Origin: Gnetum montanum
Taxonomy: Eukaryota > Streptophyta > Gnetopsida > Gnetales > Gnetaceae
DNA: 64,000 bases
Direction: 5' to 3'
NCBI GenBank assembly: GCA_015680685.1
Contig: MNCI01033529.1
Coordinates: forward strand, 592,579 to 656,578
The position numbers and the translations under genes are program-made. Shown here in pieces: positions 1 to 12,301 of the stretch. The notes under the pieces were generated by a model. That model made no database searches, was not told the DNA's origin, and worked only from the letters and a program-made list of their open reading frames with translations. The first letter of the stretch is position 1; each line of letters begins with the position of its first letter.

Positions 1-2400
1 AATGGGGGTTTTAATTTAAATTTTATATGATATTTTATGTTGTTAAAAATATGTCAAATAATAAAACCATTTAAAACCATGGTGTAGTTGAAAAAATTTG
101 GGAGCACAGCATCAGCCCTGCAATCATGCATGGCATTCCATGAGTTCACCAAAATTCAAAGCCACATACACTACCTTGTGCTTGTTCTACCCAACAATAG
201 AATTACGAATAGGATCTTGGGAAAATGGGATTTCATGACCACTACATGATAACCTCTATGTCTTGCATACCTCTTGCTTGGTGGCCATCCTTGAATCTTT
301 GCATGATAGGCTTTCATTGTCATGTTTCTAGTCACCATGGCTATCTACACTACTGTTGCTTAGGGTTAGTGTAGCTGTCATTGTTGTCTCTGCTTCTTCC
401 ACGTGTCATAGATCATCCATGTGCTCGATATGTAGAGGTAAGGATTTCTACAAATGACTGTGTTACACCTTGGTAGTTTTGGAACTATTAGAAATACTTG
501 TATGCCTACCTCATGCTCACCATGATGCTCATTTCATGACCTCATTGGTTTAGATGTATCTATCATTGTAAGCAAAATTAGTGAGGGTATATTGTATGGG
601 ATAATCCTTTGGCCTATTTGTGATGCTTATGGTTAACTATTGCATTTCTGGCTGTGGATATGGTTGTGTTTTGGGCTGCATTTGCCACATTACCTTCTAG
701 TAAAAATAAAGGCTTGATCCTGAAAGGCTATGCTGTTTAAGATGATTCGATGTCGATAATCCAAACCAGTACTAGGCACCATGACATGGTCATTGTTTCC
801 AGCAATTTGAGTATTTTTACAAACACCACTATTGAAGCTTTGGAGTTTTATTTTTTAAATTTTTAAATTTTATCTTAACATTTACCAATATAATATACCT
901 TGCTTGAATACATCCCTCATGTATATCTCTTAATCTCCTCTAACATTGTTTCGGAATATTACCCTTAATACCTTTTCTTGTATTTGATATTGGGCTTGCT
1001 TCAAATATGCATTTTATGAAACCAAAGTATCATAACTTCATTAATTTAAAAGCCTTCCAAGAATCATCATTGCTTCATAACTATGGTGGAGATGTAACAA
1101 CATTTCTTTCACCGCTCAAATTCCTTTCATTTATCAACTAAATGGCTATCAAAATAAGACTTCATTGAACATTTACAAAAATAAAAATATTTTTTGAGAA
1201 AAAATTCCATCAAACTTAAGGTTTGATGAAATAAAAACCTCATTCCTAGTAAAAATTAGGAAACTATACAAGCACAATTTTATACAAGCTATTTTGTAGG
1301 TGGGAAAAAAAGTTAAAGTAACTCTCATAGGGATTCTCATATCTTGAACCCTTTCATATGTAATCTTAGTTATAATGAATGCTTTTCTTTTCTCTTCTTG
1401 CCTAGTTGAAGCCTCAACTTGATTTTTACTTTTTTTTCATCAACTATCTTTATTTCTTTTGCATCAAACTCCTTGATTGCTGATTTTTTGAGGTTCTTCC
1501 CTACTAGGTACTTCAGTGTCTTGAAACATAAAAGCCTCTTTTCAAGAATCATCTTTACTAGACTCTCCTTGATCTCTAGCTTGGGTGGCACATTCATGGA
1601 AGCTACCCCAAACATTGGAATGTATAGAAAGTCCACTAGTAAAAGATCTGAACTCATTTGAAAGCCAAAGTAAGAAAGGGCATTCACTGGATGCTCCATG
1701 GGTAGTTGCTTTACAATAAGCTTTCAATACATGTTTTGGACAACATCCCACAACATATGGGATAAAAGGCCTTCTTATTGCCCTCTTTCTACAAACCATT
1801 TTTACCTTATACTTAAACACTTTAGTTTTTTTTTCACTAAACTTTAATTGGGAAAAGATGCATTTCTAAGAAATCCTCATATCTTTATATAGTGTATGAT
1901 AAATTTGAATTTCCCACCAATTCTATTAACCAACTTTGCCACTTACCCAACTCTCATTTAACTTCCATCATCATATGATTAGCTAGTTCAAATTCCACTA
2001 TTTGGTTGTTGAAATTAATTCACCCATTAGGTAGTTATCTAACCATCACTTCTACTTGCACTTATCACAAGTAATAATTACTTGAATTAATCTAAATTTA
2101 ATTATTTGAACTAACACTTTGAATAAAAAAAACTAATGCTCTAATGTATACATGTTTATAATATTATATATAGACTTACTTAAACATACGTATAAGATAT
2201 CTATTATGATTATATATTATATATGATATAGATTACTACTAAACATATACATTTTTCAAATTTTATGTATAAAGGTTTTACTATTTACTACTTTGTATAT
2301 TAAATATTATTATAGTTACTTATATATATCTCTATAATATATACATATATTAATTTATATATAAAGACTTAAGTTGTGGAAAGTTGTCCAAAATAATGTT
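1..2400. other. Unassigned AT-rich DNA
   Basis: No recognisable gene or element was found. The stretch is AT-rich, most strongly at about 2090-2400, where runs of TATATA dominate. It lies downstream of the integrase of minus-strand element B, so part of it could be that element's 3' untranslated region or 3' LTR. I found no second copy in the window to prove this. The only sizeable open frame (1370-1699, minus) is listed separately. Confidence 0.5.
1370..1699 (-). other. Unrecognised 109-codon open frame
   Basis: This frame has no stop and a very basic C-terminal third, rich in Lys with KKR-type runs, after a more hydrophobic start. I recognise no domain. It sits about 0.7 kb past the end of the element B integrase on the same strand, where some plant Ty3/gypsy elements carry an extra frame. 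It may be a remnant of that kind or chance. An overlapping frame at 1542-1820 (minus) is equally unrecognised. Confidence 0.15.
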
Positions 2401-2425
2401 TTATGTGTAAAACATTATATGGAAA

Positions 2426-3618
2426 CTATAATTCTATTCCATCTAGTGTTGATAACTTATATGTATCTTCTAATAATTGTCTCTTGATTTGAAATGAACT
2501 AGTCCATATTGTCAAAAACTTATTTGGCTTCTTCATATTCCATAATAATACAAGATCACCAATTTTGAAAGTTCTTTTCAAAGCTTTTCTATCAAACCAT
2601 CTTTTAACTTTAGAAGCATTCCTTAATAAATTATCTTTAGCTCTATCCATTTTGGCTTCTCTTCTGATGACTAAAGTCATAAAACTTCTATCTTTATCAA
2701 TTTTGTCACTATACTTTTGCACAAAATTTGATGTTGAACTTATAATCTTATTCATAATTCTAGTGGGTAAACCATAAACTAAGTTACAAGCCAATGTTTC
2801 AATAGCCTTCTTAAATTTGATATAGTCAGTTCATAATGTAGATTATAAGTAATCAATCCAATTTTCTAGATTTCCATCCATTGACTTCTTAATGTAGGAA
2901 ATAAGCTTTTTAATCGTAGATTTAGCTAAGCCATTTCCTTTAGGATAATAATTTGAAAGGAAACTAACACTTTAGGTACATCAAAATGACTTAAAATTTG
3001 ATCTTCCAAGAACTTAATCATGTTTTATGCTAAAAATTTTCTTTGAGCTTTTGCCTAAGACCATTTGGTAAAGTAATTAGTAACTGTGACAATAAACTTA
3101 TGTCCTGCTCTTGAAGGAGTAATTATACCAATAAAATCTAAGCCCCATTATTAAAATGGTATATTTGTAATTACTAGTTTTAAAGGAACTTTAGCCTTTT
3201 TGATTTTTGATTTATGAATTTGACATTTGTAAGATCTTTGAATCCTTGAACTAATATCTTAGTACATACTAGGCCAATAATAACCATAGTGTAGTATATG
3301 CTACATACTAAACTTGGGAGATTCATAAAATAAATTAGAATGATCATGGAATTGTTCCAAGATAGGACCAATTTGATCATTGTGAATACATTCCAGGAAA
3401 ACTCCTCTAAAATTCTTTTTGTATAAGATTCCATTTTTAATCACAAATTTATTTTTCTTTTTAATGAAAGCTCTCTTTTAACTAGTAGTTAAGCTATTTG
3501 AAACCTTTTGCATATGAAGAAATTCTAGAATCTCACCATACCAATTTTTGTCATGAATCTTTATAAAAAATACTTCATCTTCTCTAGCAATTAACTTGGT
3601 TAATCCCATTATTTTAAC
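2426..3618 (-). pseudogene. Ty3/gypsy integrase, element B, decayed
   Basis: This is the integrase part of the element B polyprotein, which would insert the cDNA into host chromosomes. The zinc-binding region lies at about 3434-3180. A GLDFIG-type motif that starts the catalytic core is near 3140. The end at 2794-2426 has the usual GDLVLLW motif followed by a basic region and a Y-x-L-x-x-L-x-G ending. Several stops and frame changes make it non-functional. The upstream end at 3618 is the C1 insertion point; the coding continues at 9709. Family assignment is firm, but residue-level catalytic status was not checked. Confidence 0.8.
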
Positions 3619-4589
3619 AGTTGATTAGTGGCTAGGTACGCCTACACTCAAGCATACGAATATGAGCATTCATGCATGATCCATTCAAACTTCACAGACA
3701 GGCTAGTTGTGGTATCTAGATAGTTACATGTTGATCACAGTTCACTATCTTCCCACCTGGACTAGTATTTGCTTTGTCACGTATGGTTTAGTCCAAAGTG
3801 AGGTGTATGATGTGATCCTAAACTAGTGTTACTCTTAGAGAAAATGGAACATAATCTTGATTAAACTAATAAGCAATAGGAAATGAAGTCTAAGCTAGCC
3901 TAAATGTGATAAGCATTTGTTCCTTAATCATCCATACACATCTTGGGCCTCATGCATGACTACTTCTAGGATTACCAAGCATAGATCCTGGGTATGCTAC
4001 TGGGTTACCAAGTAGTCACACTTAAATGCTCGTGATTAAGTAGTACTCATTCCGTATTTAACAACAGGAATAGTAAATGATGATAAAGAAATATTAACTA
4101 AGAAAATAATAAATAACCATAACAATTAAACAATTAAAACTAAGTGAATGCGGTAATGATGAAGTAATCTCAATCTTTATTTTTGGTCATGTGCGCATCC
4201 AAGTACGTCACACTTGAATAAAGATGTCATACAATTACAAGCATCACACTGTGGGCATGCACTTGGGAAAATAGTATAACTCCTATAGAAACAAACTACA
4301 AGGGCTTCGCTACAACTACTAGAAAGATGCCTAAGTGCAACAGGTGTACGCTTATTTATAGCTAAAAATAGACTTTATGTAAATGGGGCCGCATCGATGC
4401 ATGGGTGGATCCGTTGACAGGGCTGCATCAACGTGGCCACGTATACGTAGCCTAGTTAATGCAGCCATGATATCAAGGGTCTGATATCAGGTCTCAATAG
4501 ATAATGAGGCTTCGATAATAGGTTTTCGATATCAGCACTTGGTTAACAAGGGTCCGATATCAACACCTGGCAAACCATGATTCATCATA
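3619..4589 (-). repeat. 3' LTR of C1
   Basis: This is a direct repeat of 8733-9708. In element sense it starts at 4589 and ends at 3619. A TATA box (GCTATAAATAAG) lies at 4351-4362 on the minus strand. Several GATATC-type motifs lie in the U3 half (about 4470-4570). The outer end begins AGTTGATTAG where the other copy has TGTTGAG, so the first bases have changed. Confidence 0.85.
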
Positions 4590-4599
4590 CCTCCATGAC
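4590..4599 (-). other. Polypurine tract of C1
   Basis: On the minus strand the bases next to the 3' LTR read GTCATGGAGG, a short purine-rich tract in the right place to prime plus-strand DNA synthesis. C3 has a similar CATGGGGGAGATGG shortly after its integrase (near 62745-62758). Confidence 0.5.
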
Positions 4600-6593
4600 T
4601 GAATAACAACTCGTCCTTGAGTCAAAGAAAGTGAGGAACAAGCTTAATTGATTACATAGTGGATAGGTATGGGATTATTAACTGATTAGAAATTTATTCA
4701 TGCCATAATGAATATGAAAAAATTGGGACATAGACACAAAATTACAGAATTTATTGGAACTCATGGGGTTCCCAGTAGTAGTGGCTCCTCCATGGGTGTG
4801 TTTCCTTTGTTCTACGTGCCAGGCTTCTAAGATTGATACCATCAAAGAAGTGTCTAACATTTCTTTTCTTCTATTTGTGGATTATGAGAGGTCCATACTG
4901 ATGTTCTAGTGTTTGATGGAGTCAACACTTTCCATAGACACGAAAGCTGTAGGAACACTTGATTAACCTTGACATGCCATGCCACAAATAGCTGTTGTTC
5001 CTCTGCAGGCTCAAGCCTTGACCCCTTCTCTGTTTTCTTGGATAGATTATGTAGTAATAGGAGTTCCATGATGGATGCTGAATGATTGTGCGTTCTACTC
5101 TACATGTTCTGCATGAGGTCCTTAGCCTCTACCTCCCCCAGGTTGTTCAATTGCACCTTGAGAAGGTCCTTCTTGTTGTCTTCTTTTAGGGCCATCTATA
5201 ATCACATGAAGATCAATTCTTAGTAAGGTTATTGAAAAAAGGTTCAATGATTTCATACCTTACTCATTGCCTTTAATAAATGTTGAACTCTTTACTTAGT
5301 GTGATTTTAGAGTTAGAAATTTTTTTCGAGGAAGTGGCCCTAAAAGTTTAATGTCAAACCTGGTTTGTTTAGGTGACATATAAAAGGACCTAGTTTTGAG
5401 GAGGTTTGATAAAATGATGATAAAGGAAAGAATAGATTTGGCAATGAAATACCCGAAGGATATAAGATGATGTGGTGGTGTGCAACAAGTATAAATTACA
5501 AAAGTCATGCAAGTGGGTCCTCCCCAAAGTAGGTTTCAACCTATAATGCCCTTGTGTAACCACACCTTAAAATGTTCATAGGCATTAGAAGGGTTAAATG
5601 TAATCTATGTCGATGCAACAAAACACACACATTTTAATAACACCGTGATGAGATATGAATTCAATGCTATACAAGACACGAGTCACAATTACATGAACAA
5701 CAAGATGAGATGAATTGTAGAAGGGATTGTAGAGATTGGGACATGAGGAAACTGACTTAGGGCACAATGAATTCTCAGTGTAAGGCATGATTAATGTGTC
5801 ATTAAACTTTCGCTTGAAAATCAAGACCAATTCTATTCCTCTGATCACTGACATTGCATTATTTTTTCCCAATGATAGACAATAATAAGAGCACCATGAC
5901 AGCAAGGTGTACGATCACTTGGCATTTTGTTCAAGGGAGGAGTGATTTGGAATTGCTTTGTGGAAATTTGATCTTGATCTTTTCTTTTTCTTCTTCTCTT
6001 TTTGTGTATGTGTCCACTTTGGCACACTCTTCTTGCTCTTTTTTTTTTTTGAATGTTTAATCTAGAGAAGCCACCTACCTTCAGGCATGGGTGCATGTCT
6101 TTCCAATGGGACCCCCTGGAATAACATTTAGTTTCCTTGATTGAGTACCTTTTGAATACTCTTACTCCCATTTTCGTTAGATCTACAAGGATCTTAGTAC
6201 AACCAAGTTGCATGATAGCACCTATAGATGTCACCAAAGAGAATCCACAAGTTCCCTTGATGTCACACCTTGGCCATTCCCTCTTAGTCCATCATTTTTC
6301 ACTCTGGGCATAATGAGCACAAAATTACTTTTAAGTTTCATGATGACAAGAATATCATCATACCTAGAGTATAACCTCTTATTAATAGAATGGTTGGGTG
6401 GATGTGGTGGATTCACTGTCCAAATAATTAATCACCTAAGACTTGATAGCATAAGAAAACACCTCAACCAACGAGGCACATGAGTGTTTTATTCATAGAT
6501 GAGATTACTCATAAAAAGATAAAAAGACAAAAGTATAAAACAATAAATTAAAAGGTGAAAAAATGGAAAACAAAAATTCAAAAAATTAAATTG
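4600..6593 (-). other. C1 internal region without recognisable coding
   Basis: This is about 2 kb between the C1 gag and its 3' LTR. Related C3 has protease, RT and integrase here, but none can be read in C1. Short frames occur (6237-5845 and 6416-6231, minus). The first has a strongly basic stretch rich in Lys and Arg with a KKRRRKRKD run, and matches no domain I know. The DNA could be acquired filler of the kind seen in large non-autonomous LTR elements, or drift from lost coding. Confidence 0.5.
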
Positions 6594-8595
6594 TTAGAAT
6601 GGAGGGTGCCCCCCATAACTAAACGGTTGAGCATGGCTAGAATTAATAAATGGAAGGTGGGGATCCTTGCATATTGAAAATATTGGGACATTGTCATACA
6701 TACCCCATTGGGGTTCACACACTTGATTAGCATTGACATGGTGGGGCAAGTTATAAGATGTGGTTAATTTATAAGAAGTTGACCCACTATGGTACTTGTG
6801 ACCATAAGATGGTATGCAAGGATCAACATGTCTCCACATGTGGCAATATTCATTAGGCCCAATGGTTGTTGGAGTGTTGATTGTTGGCCCAGATAGAGTA
6901 ACAGGAGGAATTGAGTTTGAGGAGGTAGATGCATCACAACATTGGACTTGTGCTAAGTTGGAGCATGTAGTGGTTTCAGAACTATGCTGTCTCTTTCTAC
7001 GGTCCTGCCTAAAGAAAGGAGACTTTCGATGTTGTGGAAGGTTCCCACTACTATTGATAGTAGTAACACAAGTAACTTTCATGGGTTGGTGTTGTGGTGT
7101 AAAGCCTTCTAGCACAACTAATGGTGATGTAGAAGAGGGTGAAGTATGAGAATATTGAGGTTGAGGAGAAGTGTAAGGCACATGAGGTGGTGATCTTGTT
7201 GGAGAGGACATGGGTGGATAGTACTCGGGAGAATGATAACGATGAGGTGAGGTAGAGGATGCTAATCCCATTGGAGAAAAAAGCTATTGAACATAATAAG
7301 CATTTGGCATTGGGACATATCAAGGGTATGGTCTAGTTGGCGATGGCCTCCCCCATGACTGAGATTTTTGCCATTGTGGTTGGACCTGATATTTCTGTAT
7401 GAAATCTAGATGTAACATTCCTCCCCAATGCTCATGTAAATGTGACAAATTGGACATTGACCTTTGGGGTGATCATACAGATAGAAATTACATTGATATG
7501 TGAAATTGGCAATTGATTTTTTATTCTTATTAGCTTCTACCATTTTTTTTATTATAGTGTGGTGTCCTGTCCTATTTCTCGATTTGGCATAGTTCTTCCT
7601 CTAATAATGTTGGCATATTCTCCACATCTCTCATGTATCCAGTCCATCATCTTATTGATCTTTGCCTTAATTTCATCTAGTGATTGTAGGATTGGCAAAG
7701 ATGATTCCACCTCCTTGAAGTGAGTTGATTTCTCCTCTTCGTGATCATGGACCTTGGTTAAGTTGAGATTCTGGTCCTATTGAGAACTTTCAACATTCTT
7801 CCATTTAGTTATTTCTTCATCTTCTTTTGCTACCCACTTAATAATCTCTTGGAATTAATGGGTTTGTAGCTCATATAGTTGACATTGAGTGTACATCCCT
7901 AGGATCTCCCTTGTTTTATTACAGAGCCCATCTATGATATGATACATTAGCATTTCCTCGGAGAACCCATGGCCTGGGCAATTGTTTAACAGTGCATAAT
8001 ATCTTTCTAAGGCCATTCCCAAGGGTTCATGTTGCATTTGTTTCCATTCTTGGATTTGTCTCCTCAAGGCTAACACTCTCACATAGGTTTGATAGCTTTC
8101 ATTGAAGAGTTCTACCATTGTCAGCCAACGTCGAATTAATTTTGGTTTTAACAACATATACCATACTTTTTCTTGGCCAATGAGTGTTAGAGGAAAGAGC
8201 TTAAGCTTTTTCCATCCATTATCAATGTCATTCCATGCACAGGCATCATGGAGGGCTTGTAGATGATGTTGGGGATCTAAATCATAGCCTCCTGAAAACT
8301 TAGAAAAGTTATTTAAGTCAAGCTTGGGTAGACATCATTCCTTACAATGCTTGCAGGGTATTTGAATAGCCTCTTGTATTCTCGTTAATCTTGTAGTGGC
8401 CAGTAGGGGTTCATTGTCACTATGTATGTTATGCAGTTGTGAGTTGGGACAATGTTGTTTTCGTTGATGCTTATAAGAGACCCCTACATCAAATTAGGTA
8501 CTCCAAACTTCATCTTCATTATCATATAATTTGTTGGTTCTCCAATGAGTTGCCCTACTAGTTGTTGCATTATCACTATCTTGTGAAAGAGACAT
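6594..8595 (-). pseudogene. Athila-like gag, element C1
   Basis: This encodes the structural protein that would form the virus-like particle. The start is set by an ATG at 8595 (MSLSQDS), about 120 bases after the primer site, where C2 and C3 also start. The central capsid part at 8157-7855 has the conserved LRRQIQEWKQ, EPLGMALERYYALLNNCPGHG and IIDGL stretches also seen in C2 and C3. A zinc knuckle near 7480 keeps CNF, DH and CP spacing (C-x2-C-x3-H-x4-C type), but its second Cys is Tyr. A Pro/Ser/His-rich tail follows (7271-6594). There are few stops, and this is the longest readable gag of the three copies. Confidence 0.8.
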
Positions 8596-8713
8596 GGTTG
8601 TGAACCATGTGTGACTTAATTAAATTAAATTTAATTTCTTTTCTAAAGGATATATCATTAATACTTGTTATAGTGATCTTGTATGATATAAATAATCTAA
8701 ATAACTAGCACCA

Positions 8714-8731
8714 TCCCTGGTAACGATGCCA
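8714..8731 (-). other. Primer binding site, tRNA-Asp type (C1)
   Basis: On the minus strand the site reads TGGCATCGTTACCAGGGA, one base inside the 5' LTR. The Athila-type site complementary to tRNA-Asp is TGGCGCCGTTGCCGGGGA. The four differences are all transitions (C to T or G to A). The site fixes the element's direction. Confidence 0.75.
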
Positions 8732-8732
8732 C

Positions 8733-9708
8733 TGTTGAGTGGCTAGGTACCCCTACACTCAACTATACAAATATGAGATATGAGCATTCACGCATGATCC
8801 AGTTGAACTCCACAGATGGGCTAGTTGTGGTATATAGATAGTTACACGTTGATTGCAGTTCGCTATCTTCCCACTTGGACTAGTATTTGCTTTGTCACAT
8901 ATGGTTTAGTCCAAAGTGAGGCATATGATGTGGTCCTAAACTAGTGCTACTCCTAGAGACAATGGAACATAATCTTGATTAAACTAATAAGCAATAGGAA
9001 ACAAAGTCTAAGCTAGCCTACGTGTTATGAGCATTCGTTCCTTAATCATCCATACACATCTTAGGCCTCGTGCACTACTACTACTAGGATTACCAAGTGT
9101 AGATCCTAGGTATGCTACTCGATTACCAAGTAGTCACACTTAAATGCTCGTGATTAAGTCGTACTCATTCCACATTTAATAACAGGAATAGTAAATGATG
9201 ATAAAGAAATATTAACTAAGAAAACAATAAATAACAATAACAATTAAACAATTAAAACTAAGTGAATGCTGCAATGATGAAGTAATCTCGATCTTTATTT
9301 TCGGTAATGTGCACATCCAAGTACGTTACACTTGAATAAAGATGTTGTACAATTACAAGCATCACACTGTGGGCATGCACTTGGGAAAATAGTCTAACTC
9401 CTATGGAAAAAAATTGGAAGGGCTTTGCTACAACTACTAGAAAGATGCCTAAGTGCAGTAGTTGCACACTTATTTATAGCTAAAAATAGACTTTGCGTAA
9501 ATGGGGTTGCGTCAACACATGGGTGGATGTGTCGATGGGGCCCCGTATATGTAGCCTAGTTAATGCAGCCCCAATATCGGGGGTCTGATAATAGGGGTCT
9601 AATATCGGGGCTCATCAGATAACAAGGCTCCGATAATAGGGCTCCAATATCAGCACCTGGTTAACAAGGGTCCAATATCAGCACCTGGCAAACCACAATT
9701 CATCAACA
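8733..9708 (-). repeat. 5' LTR of C1
   Basis: This is the partner of 3619-4589. Its inner end is TGTTGAG and its outer end TCAACA. A TATA box (GCTATAAATAAG) is at about 9470-9480 on the minus strand. A ladder of GATAT/AATATCGGGG-type motifs at about 9560-9685 lies just upstream of it in element sense, so transcription would run leftward into gag. Confidence 0.85.
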
Positions 9709-10960
9709 TTTTTGTATCTTTCCAATGAAAATCTAAAACTTTGAAGATTTATGAGCCACTTTCCTATCTTTAAGCTAGTTTCATTTTGGGCTAAGAATTA
9801 TTTGACTGTAGGCTGTATTAGCATAATATAAACTAATGAGTTTTCCAAGTAATATTTGAAATGCAGAAGTGTCTTAATAACTACGAATGCTTGTTTCTCT
9901 AAGTCTAAATAATTTAACTCTATACCTTTCAACTGATATTGAAAAAAATCCATTGGTTCATCTAAATCCTATTTCTTTGAGTTAGAATGATAGCAACTAA
10001 ATCATTTGAAGTGAAAGCATATAACCAAAAGTTTTCTTTCAATTTTGGCTTTACCAAGTATGGAGCTTCTTGAATGGCTTTCTTAATTTATGCTAAAACT
10101 CTTTCTAATTTTGGCATTTTCTCTACTAGAACATCTTTATTTAGCTTATGCATAAGAGGTTTAGTCATTTTAGTGAATCTGAGAATAAATTCCTTATGAA
10201 AATTTATCTTTCCAAAGAAAGATTTAAGAGACATTTTATTTGTAGAATGTTCAATATTCTATAGTACTTGAATTCAAGAATTATCTATAGCAATTCCATG
10301 TTAATAGATTACATGGCCTAGTAAACTTCCTGATTTAACCCCAAAGATACATTTCTTAGGATTTAGTGAAATACCATACTCATGACATCTGTTAAAAACT
10401 TATTGAAGATGACTAACATGATCTTTCTTCCTTCTTGAAAAGATGGTGATATCATCCAAATAAACCACAACATACTCACCTATTAAACCTTTAAACGCTA
10501 AATCCATCGCTCTTTGAAAAGTAGCTCCAACATTTAACAATCCAAATGTTATTCTTTGGTAAGCAAAAGTTCTCCACTTAGTGATAAATGCGATTTTATA
10601 TCTGTCATCCTTATCTACCATGGTCTAATTATAGACTAAACATCCATCTAAGAAAGAATATACTTGACATCTAGATACTTTGATGAACATTTTATCAATT
10701 CTAGAAAGTAGGTATTTATCTTTTTGTAAAGCTTCATTCAAATTTCTAAAATCTATACAAAGCCTAATATCGTCATTCTTCTTTCTTATTGGAATAGAGT
10801 TAGCAAGCCATGTTGAATATCGAACTAGATATATATGACTTGAAATTGTAATAACTTCTTGATCTCAGCTTCCATATCTAGCTTAAATGATGGATTAAAT
10901 TTCCTTTTCTTTTGTTTAACTATCTTACAATTGTCTATCAAAGGGATTTTATGTGTCATC
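9709..10960 (-). pseudogene. RT and RNase H, element B, decayed
   Basis: This polyprotein part would copy the element RNA into DNA. The best frame (10621-10400) has the ITFGLLNVGATFQRAMD region and the catalytic YLDD motif intact, followed by ITIFSRR. Downstream NPKKCIFGV and LGH motifs of the RT thumb are readable near 10340. Classical RNase H remnants follow (about 10050-9750, with FTSND and an NKHS-type motif). It is broken by several stops and ends at the C1 insertion point. Upstream it joins without a gap to the linker with the AWSYDD motif and the archaeal-type RNase H. Confidence 0.8.
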
Positions 10961-11389
10961 ACCTCTAGTCAAAAAGTTTTAAGATCATCATAAGACCAAG
11001 CAAAATTTTCCAAATAATTTTTTAGGAGAAATAATAAATATTTTTTGAAAAATAAGTCTCTTTTCTTTGTTACATTTAACACCTTTGGTATCTTAGTAGA
11101 TTCAAAATTTACTACTTTAAAAGCTTGATCATCTAGATTTTGTATATCCTTTCTAGTAAGTAATTTTTTTTTAAATTCATGTTTGTAATCAATCACCTTT
11201 TTGGGAATGGAATTTGTCTTAAACCTTGATGTTGTCTTAGCTATGATTTTACTTTCAAATTCCTATTTGTTTCTTAAGAATCTAAGTAATTAATCATCAT
11301 CTTCAAAAACCTGTAAATGCTTTATGTTATCTTGTATTGATGATCAATGTTCATTCTCAATCTTTACACCTTCATGACCTTCTATCTTT
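10961..11389 (-). pseudogene. Linker between archaeal-type RNase H and RT, element B
   Basis: A continuous frame at 11196-10969 ends in ENFAWSYDDLKTF. This matches the segment just before RT in Athila and Tat polyproteins, where a phrase like FAWSYDD marks the RT entrance. The frame upstream to the RNase H is readable with a few stops, so the two domains appear to belong to one coding region rather than to adjacent elements. Confidence 0.65.
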
Positions 11390-11800
11390 TTCATGTCTAA
11401 TGATGAAGCTGCTTTTGCTAAGTTATCTACCATACAATTATCCTTCCTACCTATATGTTCTATTTTGTAGTGATGAAATCAATCTAGCATTTTGTAGACA
11501 AATTGTTTATAAGAATGCAAGAATGAGCTTTTTACCACACAATTACCTTTGACTTGTTCAGAAACTAATCATAAGTCTCCTTTTATGATGATTTCCTTGA
11601 TTTTCTTTTCTAATGTTACTTTAGTTCCTATACACAAAACTTCATATTCAGCCTTGTTATTAGTATAAGGGGAAGATAGATGAATTACCTTGAATATTTT
11701 TGGGCAGTCATCCTTTACTAGGACTATTCTAACTCCTACACCTTTTGAATTACAAGAACCATCAAAGTATAGTCCCTATTTGCTCTCATCTCAAAATTCT
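11390..11800 (-). pseudogene. Archaeal-type RNase H (aRNH), element B
   Basis: This is a second RNase H domain, of the kind found in Tat-lineage elements. All four acidic positions can be read in order: YFDGS near 11770, NNKAEYE near 11650, KGDL near 11575 and CMVDNLA near 11425. The surrounding pattern (KGVGVRIVL, EQVKG, IEHIGRKDN) fits plant aRNH. Only two in-frame stops interrupt it. The unusual point is its position: it lies upstream of RT in reading direction, whereas in element A of this window and in typical Tat elements it follows the classical RNase H. Confidence 0.8.
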
Positions 11801-12301
11801 TCTTTTTCTAAGTTATTAACTTCTTGAAGTGTACAAATTCTAGTTTCAAAAGCTCTTGTTTCAATTACTTTGTTCATTTCATTTAAAGTAATGTTTTTAC
11901 TCATCAAAGGCTCACTTTAAATGTATATTTGATTCGGTTCTCCTTTCCAAGGTAGCCACATATGACAATAATTTATTGACATGTATATTTAATTTGTTGG
12001 ACAAGTCTTTTATTAACTATCCTTTTTCAGATTCTTTGCTTCCATGTTCTTGCTCTATCTTAACAGGAGATAGCTCGGTAATGCTTTAAGTTGAGCAAAA
12101 TCTTACATAGGAATCATCATTTTCTCTTCTCTTTTTTGAGTTGTAATAATCTCTTCATGATTCAAGTTCAACAATTTTTCTAACTATATAGCTTCACTAA
12201 AGTAGTCATTCAATGTTAGCAGGTTTAGAGTTCTTCTTAACTAGATTGAAATATTGGGATTCACAGTCTTAAGATAAGTATCTCTAAGCATTTCATTTTG
12301 A
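11801..12301 (-). pseudogene. Gag-like or inter-domain remnant, element B
   Basis: A readable but broken frame leads into the aRNH (for example ETRICTLQEVNN just before it and KLNIHVNKLLSYVA further up). It is rich in Lys, Glu, Asn and Leu. No protease motif and no zinc knuckle were seen. By position it is the end of gag or a linker. It stops where the LTR of element A begins. Confidence 0.4.

Larger units (their letters stand above)
3619..9708 (-). mobile_element. Element C1: Athila-like LTR element carrying gag only
   Basis: C1 is flanked by two direct repeats of about 970 bp (3619-4589 and 8733-9708). The LTR ends carry short inverted repeats (TGTTGA and TCAACA, degenerate on the left). 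A primer site for tRNA-Asp abuts the right-hand LTR, so the element reads on the minus strand. The internal 4.1 kb holds a gag (8595-6594) that matches elements C2 and C3, then about 2 kb with no protease, RT or integrase. It therefore looks like a non-autonomous derivative that needed enzymes from relatives such as C3. The two LTRs agree at roughly nine bases in ten by eye. A clear target-site duplication was not found (TTAAC against TTTTT). It sits inside element B. Confidence 0.85.
2400..12301 (-). mobile_element. Element B: Tat-like Ty3/gypsy LTR retrotransposon, interrupted
   Basis: This is a decayed minus-strand Ty3/gypsy element. Read in its own direction from 12301, it holds a gag-like stretch, an archaeal-type RNase H (11800-11390), the RT linker with its AWSYDD motif (near 10985), RT (about 10960-10300), classical RNase H (about 10300-9709) and integrase (3618-2426). 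C1 (3619-9708) splits it between RNase H and integrase; the frame resumes on both sides, so C1 inserted later. Its 5' end is cut at about 12302 by the LTR of element A. Neither LTR was identified. The extra RNase H points to the Tat lineage, but its place before RT is not the usual Tat order (RT, RNase H, archaeal RNase H, integrase). No protease was recognised. Confidence 0.7.

Noticed and set aside
6814-7149. 111-codon plus-strand frame
   Set aside because: It is a shadow of the Pro/Ser/His-rich gag tail of C1 on the minus strand.
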